Source: Candidatus Peregrinibacteria bacterium Gr01-1014_25 (GTDB lineage Bacteria > Patescibacteriota > Gracilibacteria > Peribacterales > Peribacteraceae). From it: a stretch of 64,000 nt of DNA. The notes beneath the pieces are model-generated. The model had not been told where the DNA came from, did no database searches, and saw nothing but the letters and a program-made list of their open reading frames with translations. Of this stretch, positions 22,949 to 32,462 are shown one piece after another (within the stretch, counting starts at the first letter, position 1; each line of letters starts with the position of its first letter). Where the stretch lies: the NCBI GenBank assembly GCA_007376205.1, contig VMFU01000002.1, positions 47,423-111,422 on the forward strand, given 5' to 3'. A program made the position numbers and the translations under genes.

Positions 22949-24136
22949 GGTGCCCCACGCGGCATGGTCGCCACGTGCGATCGCAGCCCGCATGGTCGCC
23001 GTGAATGACACGGCCCGCTCGCGGAGCATTTTCAGGTCCCACCCTTTGGAGAGCAGCAAGCCGTTCTCCTGCTCGAGGATCTCAATATCGTCCTTGAGCA
23101 TCTCGTGATACACGGTCCAGTACATACGGATCTTCGGGTCATCGCACAGGATCGTGTTGTACTGCTGGCGATACCCCATCGGGGCGGACCGGTCGTTGTG
23201 CTGGCGGCTGGGGACGTTGTAAATGTTCAACAGCTGCTGGCCCGGCCGTCCGACGGCGCCGATATTGAAGACCACTTCGCTGCTGCCAAGCCCGTAGGCC
23301 GCGCGGAACAGGATGTCCTTCGCCGCTCCGGCAATGCCCAGTCGCCGCAGGCTCTCGCCTTCCCACGCATCCGGCAGCCGCGTGCCTTGGAGTTCGCCTT
23401 CGTATTCCGCCGTCCGCAGTTCGTTGCGCACGCTGGACCGGCAGAGCACCATGATTTCTCCGATCCTCGGCTTGATGGATTCGTTGATGAAATCCGGAGG
23501 GAACGCGTCGCGCAGGTCATACTGCGGCCAGTCCTTGTGCAGCCCCGTCCTAAGATCGCGCTCCTCGCCGGGTTGCGGCACCGGCGCGGTGAGGGGCGGG
23601 CGGCTCAAGGCGCAAATGGATCCGATGGTAATCACGATGTCCTCGCGCACCTCCAAGCCGATCATGATGATCATGCCCTGCTTGAGGAGCGTGCGTATCT
23701 GTTCCGGAGACAGCCGGCCGGCATGGCCGCCTTCGTTATGGAAGATGGCGATCGCGTCCTCCATCTGCCGATTCAGTCCGTTCGGGAGGCGCTCCGGTCC
23801 ATCTGGCGGCGGCGGGAGACGCGATCCTGCCTGCAGGCGATCGAGCCAATGGACGAACGGATCCTCGACATTGCAGAAACGCCGTACATCCAGCTCGGGG
23901 TCGATGGGGTTGCCGGCCATGTCGCGACCGCCGAGCCGGAAGCGCACGCGGCTGACGAGTTCGCTGTCGATCGGCAATAGGGGCTTGTGCATTTTCCGCG
24001 CGGGGGGGATCGGGGTGCGCAGTCCCCTGCGAAATTCCTCATGCTGACGAAAGAGTCCTGGAGGGATCTCACCCTGTGGCTGCCCTCCCGCTCGCTGGGG
24101 GTCGGGGTCATCACTGCCTTGCCGGATGTCGGTCAT
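22913..24136 (-). CDS. Hypothetical protein (about 407 aa)
   Basis: No family recognised. It is a soluble protein with a Pro-rich N-terminal 45 residues (DPDPQRAGGQPQGEIPPG), then a mixed alpha/beta body without membrane helices or obvious catalytic motifs. The start is MTDIRQG (24136) or the ATG five codons upstream (24151). Its 3' end overlaps the convergent RSH gene by 36 bp. It follows the 153-aa orphan by about 70-85 bp on the same strand, so the two may form a lineage-specific pair. Confidence 0.65.
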   Translation of the reverse strand: MTDIRQGSDDPDPQRAGGQPQGEIPPGLFRQHEEFRRGLRTPIPPARKMHKPLLPIDSELVSRVRFRLGGRDMAGNPIDPELDVRRFCNVEDPFVHWLDRLQAGSRLPPPPDGPERLPNGLNRQMEDAIAIFHNEGGHAGRLSPEQIRTLLKQGMIIMIGLEVREDIVITIGSICALSRPPLTAPVPQPGEERDLRTGLHKDWPQYDLRDAFPPDFINESIKPRIGEIMVLCRSSVRNELRTAEYEGELQGTRLPDAWEGESLRRLGIAGAAKDILFRAAYGLGSSEVVFNIGAVGRPGQQLLNIYNVPSRQHNDRSAPMGYRQQYNTILCDDPKIRMYWTVYHEMLKDDIEILEQENGLLLSKGWDLKMLRERAVSFTATMRAAIARGDHAAWGTLDNQTAVVAKA

Positions 24137-24219
24137 CGTCACGCGCCGCATGCGTTAGCAAAGGGAGGTAAGGGAACAGCAGACATCATTGTTGATTTGG
24201 CCAACAAGTCAAGCTGACC

Positions 24220-24675
24220 CTATGCCGCTGCCTTGTCTGGTGTATACCCCTTCATGCGCAGCTTATCGACGATGGTCTGGAATTCGTCCGTGAGCGAGGA
24301 CAGCGTGTGCTGGACCAACTGCTCCATGTTGGCAAATTTCTGCGCGGCAATGGCATCACCAACGTCATCATCAATATCGCTGATAACGTCGTCGAAGTCC
24401 GTGCAGCCCAGAAGACGGGCAATGGTCAGCATCTGGTTATGCCGGACCGTTGTCAGACTCTTGTATTCCGTCGTCGACGTATCGGGGAGAACTTCGGGCT
24501 GGAGCAATTTCTGATCTTCCAGGTAGAGCGAGAGCACGGTTTCGATCGCCAAGCGGACCATGGCGCGGCGCGCCCTGTGCTCCTTGATAGCTCGGCTCAA
24601 ATCGCCGCTTCCCCCCGCTTCCGGGGAGATGAGAGGCTGGTCGATGCCCACAGGGGGGTTGTCGAGCACGGGCAT
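24220..24675 (-). CDS. Hypothetical protein (151 aa)
   Basis: Mostly helical and acidic, with a DIDDDVGDAI stretch and a conserved-looking C-terminal helix (LVQHTLSSLTDEFQTIVDKLRMKGYTP in two parts). The start is ATG 24675; GTG 24681 is the ORF-track alternative. A TTGACT-N16-TACACT promoter is upstream. Function unknown. It is probably co-transcribed with the next orphan. Confidence 0.6.
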   Translation of the reverse strand: MPVLDNPPVGIDQPLISPEAGGSGDLSRAIKEHRARRAMVRLAIETVLSLYLEDQKLLQPEVLPDTSTTEYKSLTTVRHNQMLTIARLLGCTDFDDVISDIDDDVGDAIAAQKFANMEQLVQHTLSSLTDEFQTIVDKLRMKGYTPDKAAA

Positions 24676-24702
24676 AGTCACAGTAGAGTATGGCAGCGTC
24701 GA

Positions 24703-24730
24703 AGTGTATGAACTGCCCTGGCAAAGTCAA
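24703..24730 (-). promoter_or_regulatory. Promoter of the two-orphan unit
   Basis: On the minus strand TTGACT (24730-24725), 16 nt, TACACT (24708-24703). A second TACTCT lies at 24690-24685, 9 nt before the ATG. Confidence 0.55.
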
Positions 24731-24779
24731 TGCAAAGCACGAGTATTAGCCAAAAACCGATCACTTTTTGTATACACAC

Positions 24780-25889
24780 TCAAATTTTCCACGTTTTGTG
24801 CTTCTCCTCCTCGCCCAAAAACCGCTCGTAGAGCTGGAATGACGGATGCGTATAGCGTTTATCCGTCTTCTCCCTGCTCATCGCGATGAGCTCCTGCAGC
24901 TGCGCGTCGGTCAGAAAATCCTGTTCGACAAAGCGCGAGACGTACCGCGTCACGGCGCCGTCATCCGCCCTGAACCGGTCGATCGGTCCGTAGCGCGCGC
25001 GGCGCATCGTAATGCTGCGGTCCATGCCCATGCCGCGATCGCCGTGCGATGCGTGCCAGTCCTCGGTAAAGAGGAGGCGGAAACCGGCCAGGCGCATCGC
25101 ATGCAGGAAGTACATGCGCGTCTCCCACTGCACCGCCGTGATGTACGGGGAATCGAGCGCGGCGGCGACGCCTCCTTCCGCGTACTCGTTGCCGAGATCC
25201 AGGAACGTCCGATCCGCGTCATTCGTTCGCATACGCCAATCGATGGCCGCTCCCGCCTGGTGACCGGCCAGCCCCGGGGATGGGGCCGTCAGGCTCGATG
25301 TCACGCGCTTCACGTCCTGCCAGGACCACGTGGGAAAGTCGCGGGCGATGCGCAGGGTGCGGCGGATGAACAGCCCCTTCTGCACCTGCCAGGGCCGCCA
25401 GCAATCTTCGACATGCGCGTGCACGCCGATGTCCCCTATCGCCCTGCACACCATCGCGAATTTCTCCGCCACTTCCCTGCGTACCCAGAACACGCGGCGC
25501 CGGCCGGCCCACGAGCCGCACGCGTCGTGGAAATGCCCCACGCTGAATGACGCATCGACTTTCTCACGATCCAGATGGGGGCCGAGCGGCACCATGGGCT
25601 CGTCGCATTCGTCGATCTGAATTTGCCGCAGCCGGTCCTGCTGGGCCGCCGTCTGCATGGCGTAGACCGGGTGCAGCGCTTCGTCGAGCGCGCGTTTCTG
25701 TTGCGCCGACAACGACTCGACGAGGCATCCCTTCGCTGGCAATGGAAGAGGAAGAGCGTCCTGACCCAAGCGGTCGGCTAGGCTGTCAACATTGCGCCGG
25801 ACGCGATCGTAGTGCGGCCGCCCCACGGGCGCGAAGGCAAGGCCGATTGCGCTCTCGATGTCCTTTGGCGCATAGCCGGCAAACCACAT
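24780..25889 (-). CDS. VanX/DdpX-like D-alanyl-D-alanine dipeptidase family protein (peptidase M15D-like)
   Basis: 369 aa. The zinc-peptidase layout of the M15 family is visible: AGHQAGAAIDWRM (H...D metal ligands), then DLGNEYAEGG, then a C-terminal EDWHASHGDRG (Glu base and third His ligand). An R in EDCWRPW precedes the first ligand. It may trim peptidoglycan or recycle D-Ala-D-Ala. The N-terminal ~130 residues are additional. The start is chosen at M16 of the ORF-track protein, because TACAAT lies 8 nt upstream and the longer start overlaps that box. Divergent from ileS. Confidence 0.7.
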   Translation of the reverse strand: MWFAGYAPKDIESAIGLAFAPVGRPHYDRVRRNVDSLADRLGQDALPLPLPAKGCLVESLSAQQKRALDEALHPVYAMQTAAQQDRLRQIQIDECDEPMVPLGPHLDREKVDASFSVGHFHDACGSWAGRRRVFWVRREVAEKFAMVCRAIGDIGVHAHVEDCWRPWQVQKGLFIRRTLRIARDFPTWSWQDVKRVTSSLTAPSPGLAGHQAGAAIDWRMRTNDADRTFLDLGNEYAEGGVAAALDSPYITAVQWETRMYFLHAMRLAGFRLLFTEDWHASHGDRGMGMDRSITMRRARYGPIDRFRADDGAVTRYVSRFVEQDFLTDAQLQELIAMSREKTDKRYTHPSFQLYERFLGEEEKHKTWKI

Positions 25890-25897
25890 AGTGCGTG

Positions 25898-25903
25898 ATT
25901 GTA
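25898..25903 (-). promoter_or_regulatory. -10-like box before the VanX-like gene
   Basis: TACAAT on the minus strand, 8 nt before ATG 25889. It supports the shorter start. Confidence 0.45.
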
Positions 25904-25941
25904 CGTCCACCGGTCGCATGGAGACAACGCCCATGCGCTGT

Positions 25942-25947
25942 TACACT
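25942..25947 (+). promoter_or_regulatory. -10-like box before ileS
   Basis: TACACT, 8 nt before ATG 25956. It defines the start and implies a leaderless mRNA. The ORF-track start at 25899 is upstream of this box. Confidence 0.5.
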
Positions 25948-25955
25948 CCCCCGGC

Positions 25956-28900
25956 ATGGCGAAGCCCCGTTTCGACCCTGTTGACCCACGGCAATCTTTC
26001 CCCGCCCTCGAGCAGGGCATCCTGCAGTACTGGCGGGAGGAGGACATGTTCCGCCGGTCCATCCACCACCGCGGCGGAGCCGGCGACGACGCGCTCAACA
26101 ATCCGGGCGGGCGCCAAGGCCCCGTGAACACGTTCAGCTTCTACGACGGGCCACCGTTCGCGACGGGCCTGCCTCACTACGGCCACCTCCTTGCGGGCAC
26201 GATCAAGGACGTCATCCCCCGCTACCAGACCATGCGAGGCAACCGCGTGGAGCGGCGCTTCGGTTGGGATTGTCACGGCCTGCCCATCGAGAACCTCGTC
26301 GAGAAGGAACATGATATCGCGAGCAAACGGGAGATCGAAGAAAAGGGCGTCGCGTGGTTCAACGGACTCTGCCGCGGCTCGGTGCAGCGGTACGTGAAAG
26401 AGTGGCGCGCAACGGTGGAGCGGATGGGGCGCTGGGTCGACATGGACTGGGACTACCGGACGATGGACCCCGACTACATGGAGAGCATTTGGTGGGTCTT
26501 CGCCGCGCTGCGCCGCAAAGGCCTCATCGAGGAGGGGTACAAGCCGATGCACGTCTGCCCCCGCTGCGTGACGCCGCTGTCGAACTTCGAGGTGACGCAG
26601 GGATATAAGGAAGTGACGGACATGTCTGTGATTGCAAAATTCGAAATCCGAAATCCGAAAGAATCCCGAATCCCGAATCCCGAAAAGACGTACCTCCTCG
26701 CATGGACGACGACGCCGTGGACGTTGCCGGGAAATCTTTTTTTAGCAGTGAATCCAAAAGTGAAATATGTGAAATTTAAATATCACAATGATTTCTTCAT
26801 TGTCGCGGAATCAATATGGATGGACCGTAAAAATCCCAAAAGCATGCTGCATCCGCTCATGTATGCAGAGATAATCGAGCCAGGCGCTGAAATTCCTGAA
26901 ATGCCGGATGTCGTAGATAAATCTTTTCCGGGCAAAGATCTCGTCGGCAAGAAGTACGAACCGCTGTTTCCCTATTTCGCCGCCGACTACCCCGACGCCT
27001 TCCGCGTTGTCGCCGGCGACTTCGTCACGACGCAGGACGGCACCGGCGTCGTGCACATTGCTCCGGGATTCGGCGAGGACGACTACGGCGTGTGGCAGCG
27101 GGAGGCGGAAAGCGGGAAGCGACCGGCGGGCCGCAGGCAGAAAGCCTCCGCTGTACAACCCGATTCCCGAAGTCCGATTCCCGACTCCCGCATCCCCCTA
27201 CTCCAGCACGTCACGATGGAAGGCCGTTTCGTCGACGCCGTCACGGACTTCGCCGGCATGGAGGTGAAGCCGAAGGACGATCCGTCGAAAACGGACAAGA
27301 AGATCGCAGAACATCTCGAGGAGCGCGGCCTGCTCTTCGCAAAGGCTCCCTATCGCCACACCTACCCCCACTGCTGGCGATGCGACTCGCCGCTGCTCAA
27401 CTACGCGACGAGTTCGTGGTTCGTCGCGGTGGAGAAGATCAAGGAAGACATGCTCGCGGCGAACGCCGAGACGCAGTGGGTTCCCGCGCACATCCGCGAC
27501 GGGCGCTTCGGCAAGTGGCTGGAGAACGCGCGGGACTGGGCAATCTCCCGCAACCGCTACTGGGGCACCCCGCTGCCGCTCTGGCGCTGCGGCGATGCCA
27601 TCGAGGTCGTCGCCGGCCGCGATGAACTCATGGCCAAGTGCCTCATGCGCTTCACGAAACTGACGGCGGTGCGGCACGGCGAGAGCGAGGGGAACGTGAA
27701 GCCCGTCTACCAGGGGATTCCTCCGGGCACGGATCTGACGAAGCGCGGCCGGGAGCAGGCGCAGGCAACGGGCGAGCGGCTCTCGCGGGATCCCCGCCCC
27801 GTCCGGATCGTCTACTGCTCGCCGCTGGCGCGGACGCGGCAGACCGCGCAAGCCATCGCCGACGCGACGGGTGCCGAAGTGATCGTCGACGAGCGCCTGC
27901 GCGAAGTCGGCTTCGGCGAGTACGAAGGCAAGACCGTCGACTTCTCGGACCTGGCCCTCGTTCGCGCCCGCCGTGCGCACAAACTGGAGACCGGCCAGCC
28001 GGAGAGCATCTACCACTTCCCGGGCATGGAAACGTGGGACGACGTGCAGAAGCGTGTCTCCGACTTCCTCCGCGACGTGCTTCCCCGCCACCGCAGCGAA
28101 CATATCGTCGTCGTGACGCACGCCGATCCGCTGCAGAACTTCCGGTGGTTCTTCACCGGCGAGGATCCCTTCAAGTTGAGCCACCAGCCCTACCCTACGT
28201 TCGCCACGCCCTACGCGTTCTTCTACGACCACGCGACGGAGAGCGCTCTCGACCTCCACAAGGAAACGGTCGACGGCATCGCCTGGCAGGGTCCGCCCTC
28301 CCCTTTCTCCGTCACCGCCACCTTTGTCCGGCACGGCGAGACCGATTGGAACAAGACGAAGCGCATCCAGGGAGGCAACGTCGACGAACCCCTGAACGAC
28401 GAGGGGCGCAGACAAATTCGCGCGGCCGCTGACGCTCTCGCAGGTCAGCAGTTCGACGGCATCATCTGTTCGGATTTGCGGCGCGCAAAGGAGTCCGCGG
28501 AGATTCTCTCCCACGCGCTCGGCGTACCGATCGTCGACGCGTGGGCGTCGCTGCGGGAGCGCAACACAGGAACATGGAGCGGGCGCTCGTTCGATGACAT
28601 CATCACGAGTCTTTCCTGGGTCCCCGTGAACGGCAACGTGTCCCTGCATCCTGCCATGCCCCCGGAAGGCGAATCGCTTCATGCCTACCTCACACGCATC
28701 CAAGACGCACTCGATGACTTGCGGGCGCGATACGCGGGGAAGCGCGTGCTCGTCATCTCGCACAGCGGCGTCCTGCAGGCGGCGCGGGCGCTCACCGAGA
28801 ACCTGCCCTTCGCAAAAGCTCCCTACCGCTTCGGCAACGGCGAAGCCCTGACGCTGGAGCTGCACCCGATGATGCGACGGACGCCCGAGGTGCTCGATTG

Positions 28901-30554
28901 CTGGTTCGAGAGCGGGGCGATGCCGTACGCCCAGAGCAACTACCCCTATGCAGTAGACAGCGGGCAGCGGGCAGCGGGCAACGCTGATCGCTCACTCGAC
29001 GCCTTCACATGGGAGGGCGACGTCGAAGCCGAACGCGCCAAGCGCTATCCCCTGCCAAGGGGTTTCCCCGCCGACTTCATCGCGGAGAACCTGGACCAGA
29101 CACGCGGCTGGTTCTACACGCTGATCGTCTTGAGCGCGGCGCTCTTCGGCAAACCCGCCTTCCGCAACTGCATCTGCGGCGGCATCGTGCTGGCCGAGGA
29201 CGGACGCAAGATGAGCAAGCGGCTGAAGAACTACCCCGATCCGAACGAACTCATGGAGAAGCACGGCGCCGACGCGCTGCGCTTCGCTCTCATGTCCTCG
29301 CCCGTGGTGCGGGCGGAAACCCTGCGCTTCAGCGAGCGCGCCGTGGCGGAGGCGATGCAGAACATCCTGCTGCCGCTCTGGAACGCCTACAGCTTCTTCG
29401 TCACGTACGCGAATGAAGCCGGATGGGAACCGCTGCCCTCGCGCTCGCACTCCGCGCACCCGCTCGACCGATACATCCGCAACGAAGTGCAGGATTTGGT
29501 CAACCGCATGACGGAGCAGCTCGACGCCTATGACCTGTCGGCCACCTGCGCGGAGATGCATGACACGATCGACGCCCTGACCAACTGGTACATTCGTCTG
29601 TCGCGGCGCCGGTTCGCGGGCAAGGGAGCGCTCGACGAGCATGCCGACGTCGAGCCGACCGTCGACGACCGCAACGCCGCCCTCGACACGCTCTACGACG
29701 TGCTGCTGACCATGAGCCAGCTGCTTGCGCCGCTCTGCCCCTTCGTGACCGAGAGCATCTACCTGAACCTCGTCGGCGAGGAGCACGGCTCCATCCACCT
29801 CACCGACTGGCCGCAGACGCGCAAACTGGGAAAGGACGAGGCCGCGCTCCTGGAGAAGCACCGCATGCTGCGCCGCGTCGTCTCGCTGGGCCTGGGCCTC
29901 CGCGCCGAGAAGAAGATCAAGCAGCGCCAGCCCCTCGCGCAGGCGACCATCGCGCTCCCGCCCGCCCTCGCCTCCCGCCTCGACCCGACCCCCGCCGACG
30001 TCGACGTTCTCCTGCAAGAACTGAACGTGAAAACCGTCGCGTTCGCCGACGAGCCCGGCAGCCTCGGCGAACAGATCCTCCAGATCAACGCCCGCGCCGT
30101 CGGACCGCGCCTGGGCGGCAAGGTGCAGGACCTGATTGCGGCCGGAAAGCGCGGCGAGTTCAGCGTACAGCCCGACGGATCGTTCCTCGTGTTGGAGGAA
30201 GCGATCGGCGCGGACGAAGCGACGGTGGTGTACCGCGGGCGCGAGGGCGAGGACGTCGCCGCGGCGCATGGCATCGTCGTCAGCCTGGACACCCGCCTCA
30301 CGCCGCAGCTCAAGCGCGAGGGATTGCTCCGCGACCTCATCCGCTCCATCCAGATGCTGCGCAAGGACGCCGGGCTCACCATCGCCGACCGCATCATCCT
30401 GGCCGTGGACGGCATTGAGCTGACGGACGCCGAGCGCAACGTCCTGATCCAGGAAACGCGGTCGACCATCGGAGCTTGCAACGCCTCGGCCCATTCGCTT
30501 GACCTCGACGACCGCGTCATCACCATCCGCTTCTCCCCAATCTCCCGCCCCTAA
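25956..30554 (+). CDS. ileS: Isoleucyl-tRNA synthetase with two inserted histidine-phosphatase domains
   Basis: 1532 aa, against about 1050 for normal IleRS. HIGH-type motif HYGH at 74-77. CP1 editing domain with WTTTPWTLPGNLFLAVNP and GTGVVHIAPGFGEDDY. RNRYWGTPLPLWR, then two complete phosphoglycerate-mutase-like domains: ~564-775 (RHGESEGN, LREVGFGEYEG, VVTHADPLQ) and ~783-970 (RHGETDWN, LRERNTGTWSG, VISHSGVLQ). The synthetase then resumes at PEVLDCWFESGAMPYAQ, with KMSKR near 1085 and an anticodon-binding domain. The insert replaces the segment that normally precedes PEVLDCW. Three further loops are encoded by 7-nt repeats. Both halves look catalytically intact. Confidence 0.95.
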   Translation: MAKPRFDPVDPRQSFPALEQGILQYWREEDMFRRSIHHRGGAGDDALNNPGGRQGPVNTFSFYDGPPFATGLPHYGHLLAGTIKDVIPRYQTMRGNRVERRFGWDCHGLPIENLVEKEHDIASKREIEEKGVAWFNGLCRGSVQRYVKEWRATVERMGRWVDMDWDYRTMDPDYMESIWWVFAALRRKGLIEEGYKPMHVCPRCVTPLSNFEVTQGYKEVTDMSVIAKFEIRNPKESRIPNPEKTYLLAWTTTPWTLPGNLFLAVNPKVKYVKFKYHNDFFIVAESIWMDRKNPKSMLHPLMYAEIIEPGAEIPEMPDVVDKSFPGKDLVGKKYEPLFPYFAADYPDAFRVVAGDFVTTQDGTGVVHIAPGFGEDDYGVWQREAESGKRPAGRRQKASAVQPDSRSPIPDSRIPLLQHVTMEGRFVDAVTDFAGMEVKPKDDPSKTDKKIAEHLEERGLLFAKAPYRHTYPHCWRCDSPLLNYATSSWFVAVEKIKEDMLAANAETQWVPAHIRDGRFGKWLENARDWAISRNRYWGTPLPLWRCGDAIEVVAGRDELMAKCLMRFTKLTAVRHGESEGNVKPVYQGIPPGTDLTKRGREQAQATGERLSRDPRPVRIVYCSPLARTRQTAQAIADATGAEVIVDERLREVGFGEYEGKTVDFSDLALVRARRAHKLETGQPESIYHFPGMETWDDVQKRVSDFLRDVLPRHRSEHIVVVTHADPLQNFRWFFTGEDPFKLSHQPYPTFATPYAFFYDHATESALDLHKETVDGIAWQGPPSPFSVTATFVRHGETDWNKTKRIQGGNVDEPLNDEGRRQIRAAADALAGQQFDGIICSDLRRAKESAEILSHALGVPIVDAWASLRERNTGTWSGRSFDDIITSLSWVPVNGNVSLHPAMPPEGESLHAYLTRIQDALDDLRARYAGKRVLVISHSGVLQAARALTENLPFAKAPYRFGNGEALTLELHPMMRRTPEVLDCWFESGAMPYAQSNYPYAVDSGQRAAGNADRSLDAFTWEGDVEAERAKRYPLPRGFPADFIAENLDQTRGWFYTLIVLSAALFGKPAFRNCICGGIVLAEDGRKMSKRLKNYPDPNELMEKHGADALRFALMSSPVVRAETLRFSERAVAEAMQNILLPLWNAYSFFVTYANEAGWEPLPSRSHSAHPLDRYIRNEVQDLVNRMTEQLDAYDLSATCAEMHDTIDALTNWYIRLSRRRFAGKGALDEHADVEPTVDDRNAALDTLYDVLLTMSQLLAPLCPFVTESIYLNLVGEEHGSIHLTDWPQTRKLGKDEAALLEKHRMLRRVVSLGLGLRAEKKIKQRQPLAQATIALPPALASRLDPTPADVDVLLQELNVKTVAFADEPGSLGEQILQINARAVGPRLGGKVQDLIAAGKRGEFSVQPDGSFLVLEEAIGADEATVVYRGREGEDVAAAHGIVVSLDTRLTPQLKREGLLRDLIRSIQMLRKDAGLTIADRIILAVDGIELTDAERNVLIQETRSTIGACNASAHSLDLDDRVITIRFSPISRP
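26642..26683 (+). repeat. 7-nt tandem repeat (family A) inside ileS
   Basis: Units CGAAATC, CGAAATC, CGAAAGA, ATCCCGA, ATCCCGA, ATCCCGA encode an EIRNPKESRIPNPE loop before the WTTTPWTLP motif. Confidence 0.85.
27094..27197 (+). repeat. Two adjacent 7-nt tandem repeat tracts inside ileS
   Basis: First tract (27094-27142): GGCAGCG, GGAGGCG, GAAAGCG, GGAAGCG, ACCGGCG and relatives. Second tract (27159-27193): CCCGATT, CCCGAAG, TCCGATT, CCCGACT, CCCGCAT. Together they encode a ~35-aa insert containing PDSRSPIPDSRIP, between the GEDDY motif and the next synthetase strand. Confidence 0.85.
28956..28990 (+). repeat. 7-nt tandem repeat (family C) inside ileS
   Basis: GACAGCG, GGCAGCG, GGCAGCG, GGCAACG, CTGATCG encode DSGQRAAGNADRS just after the PYAQ motif. 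Confidence 0.8.
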
Positions 30555-30580
30555 TCCCTACGTCCGATTCCTGATTCTCC
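30550..30580 (+). repeat. 7-nt repeat remnant before the YvlD-like gene
   Basis: CCTAATC, CCTACG, TCCGATT, CCTGATT, CTCC span the ileS stop and the 31-bp gap to the next ATG. The motif resembles the ATCCCGA family. Confidence 0.5.
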
Positions 30581-30585
30581 ACATA

Positions 30586-30960
30586 ATGTCTCAACCAAAT
30601 CGTCTCCTCCTCCGCTTTGCCCTGACGGTCGCGCTGCTCCTCGCGATGAACCGCTGGATGAGCGAAATGTTCTTCGTCGGCGGAGGGTGGACCGGCGTCG
30701 TCGCGGTCGCTGCGCTGGTCACGTTGCTCAACGTCCTCGTCCGTCCGTTGCTCGACCTGGTCACGCTGCCCTTAAAGCTCCTCACCGGTGGCATCGTCGT
30801 CATGGCCGTGAACCTGGTCATCCTGCTCGCCCTCGAAACCGTCACGCGCCTCTACGACCCCCACATCGCCACGCTCACGCTGGAAGGAGGTCTGCGAGGA
30901 TGGCTTCTGGCTGCGATTGTGCTGGGAACGGCCAACTGGGTGATGAAAGAGACGCTATGA
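30586..30960 (+). CDS. YvlD/phage-holin-4-like membrane protein
   Basis: 124 aa with four hydrophobic helices and the family-like stretch [21 protein letters not shown] followed by a long hydrophobic segment. Members are small inner-membrane proteins of uncertain role, linked to envelope stress in some bacteria. The start is ATG 30586 (MSQPNR). The ORF-track start overlaps ileS. It begins 31 bp after ileS. Confidence 0.8.
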   Translation: MSQPNRLLLRFALTVALLLAMNRWMSEMFFVGGGWTGVVAVAALVTLLNVLVRPLLDLVTLPLKLLTGGIVVMAVNLVILLALETVTRLYDPHIATLTLEGGLRGWLLAAIVLGTANWVMKETL

Positions 30961-31003
30961 TGGCCGGCCGCAGCCGTGTACGTTCTTCCCGATTTCCATC
31001 CCC

Positions 31004-32416
31004 ATGCGACATTCAACGTCATCATCCGACGGCACAGAGAGGGCTCTTCGGCCGGAATCCCTGGACGCATACTTCCGGGATATCCATACAATCCCCCTGC
31101 TCAAGCGCACGGAGGAACAAGAACGCGCCGCGCGCATCGATGCCCTGCGCGCGTCGTACGTTTCGGCAGTGCTGCGACACAGCATGGTCGATGCCGCGGG
31201 CATCGCCCATGACCTGCAGGATGGGAAACGCATCTTCCAAAGTACCGTCCGGATTGTCCCGTCGCGCAACATCAACCAGGGGTCCATGCCGGATCTGCTC
31301 GCCCTCCATCTGCCCACGATTGACCGCCTCCTTGAAGCGCATGTGTTGGATGCGGCGAACCTCCTCCGGAAGAAACCCGACGCTAGGCGCTCCCTCGATC
31401 CCCTCGACCCACGAGCCGATAAAATCGTGCGGCTTCTGGGAGAGCTCTCCTTCCGCACAAGCATCATCGACACTTTCCGTGATTCGGTGAAGAAGCACGG
31501 TGCGGCATTGACGCAAGACGTCGAGGTGCTGCGGGCCATCGAAAGCAACGGACGCGATCCACAACACATGCGCGACGTGCGCGGCCACATCGCGCAGCGT
31601 ATGGCCTTCACGTTCCTCACGCCCGCGAATGCGGCGGCAACGTCCGATGACTTGGAACAACGGTCAATGGCATTCGCCCGGGAGAAGCAAGAATTTGCGG
31701 CCGCGAACCTGCGATTGGCTGCGGCGCTCGCCAAGAAATACCGCGGGAGGGGCTTGTCGTACGCCGATCTCATACAGGAGGCGAATAGGGGCTTGATGGA
31801 GGCTGTCGAGAAGTTCGATCATCGTCTGGGGTACAAATTCAGCACGTACGCATCGTGGTGGATCCGCCAGTCCCTCCAGCGCGCGCTGATCGTTCACCGC
31901 GAGGTACCGGTGTATCTGCATGAGCAATTTAAGGCATTGCGCAGCACGCGCGAGACATTGCGCGCAGATCTCGCCAGGGAACCCGGCGACGAAGAGTTGT
32001 GCAAAGCTCTAGGCTTGAAGAAGGCTGAATTCCGGTGTCTGCGCCAGGCGGAGCTGTTCACCCTTCGCTTGGAGGATTTCCCTGTCGGCGAGGAAAACGA
32101 GACCTATTTTTCCACTTTCGCCACCGCCACGGAGCCACAGCCGGAAGAGGGCGGCATAGACGCGGAGCGGGTCGCTGCCATTGAGGAAGTATTGGCTTCG
32201 CTTTCTCCACGCGAAGCCGAGGTTCTCCGTGGACGTTTCGGGTTTAAAGACGGCGAAGTGAAATCCCTTAAGAAAATCGGCGGTGAAATCGGACTGACGC
32301 GCGAGCGCGTCCGCCAGATCCAAAATCGAGCCCTGCAAAAGCTCGGCAGTGGCCAGCGCGGCAAGCGGCTTCGCTCGGTATTCACAGGAACGGCGAACGG
32401 GGACGGCGAAATGTAG
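31004..32416 (+). CDS. Sigma-70 family RNA polymerase sigma factor (group 1/2-like)
   Basis: 470 aa. Region 1.2: [19 protein letters not shown]. Region 2: [44 protein letters not shown]. Region 3 follows. Region 4 helix-turn-helix: [31 protein letters not shown]. The ~170-residue segment between 1.2 and 2 is poorly conserved. It resembles the second sigma at 42028, which has the same plan, so at least two primary-like sigmas exist. Which is the housekeeping one cannot be told here. Confidence 0.93.
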   Translation: MRHSTSSSDGTERALRPESLDAYFRDIHTIPLLKRTEEQERAARIDALRASYVSAVLRHSMVDAAGIAHDLQDGKRIFQSTVRIVPSRNINQGSMPDLLALHLPTIDRLLEAHVLDAANLLRKKPDARRSLDPLDPRADKIVRLLGELSFRTSIIDTFRDSVKKHGAALTQDVEVLRAIESNGRDPQHMRDVRGHIAQRMAFTFLTPANAAATSDDLEQRSMAFAREKQEFAAANLRLAAALAKKYRGRGLSYADLIQEANRGLMEAVEKFDHRLGYKFSTYASWWIRQSLQRALIVHREVPVYLHEQFKALRSTRETLRADLAREPGDEELCKALGLKKAEFRCLRQAELFTLRLEDFPVGEENETYFSTFATATEPQPEEGGIDAERVAAIEEVLASLSPREAEVLRGRFGFKDGEVKSLKKIGGEIGLTRERVRQIQNRALQKLGSGQRGKRLRSVFTGTANGDGEM

Positions 32417-32462
32417 ATTCTGAAGCTGTGATACACTGCCAACCGCACTTCCCCCTCCTTCC

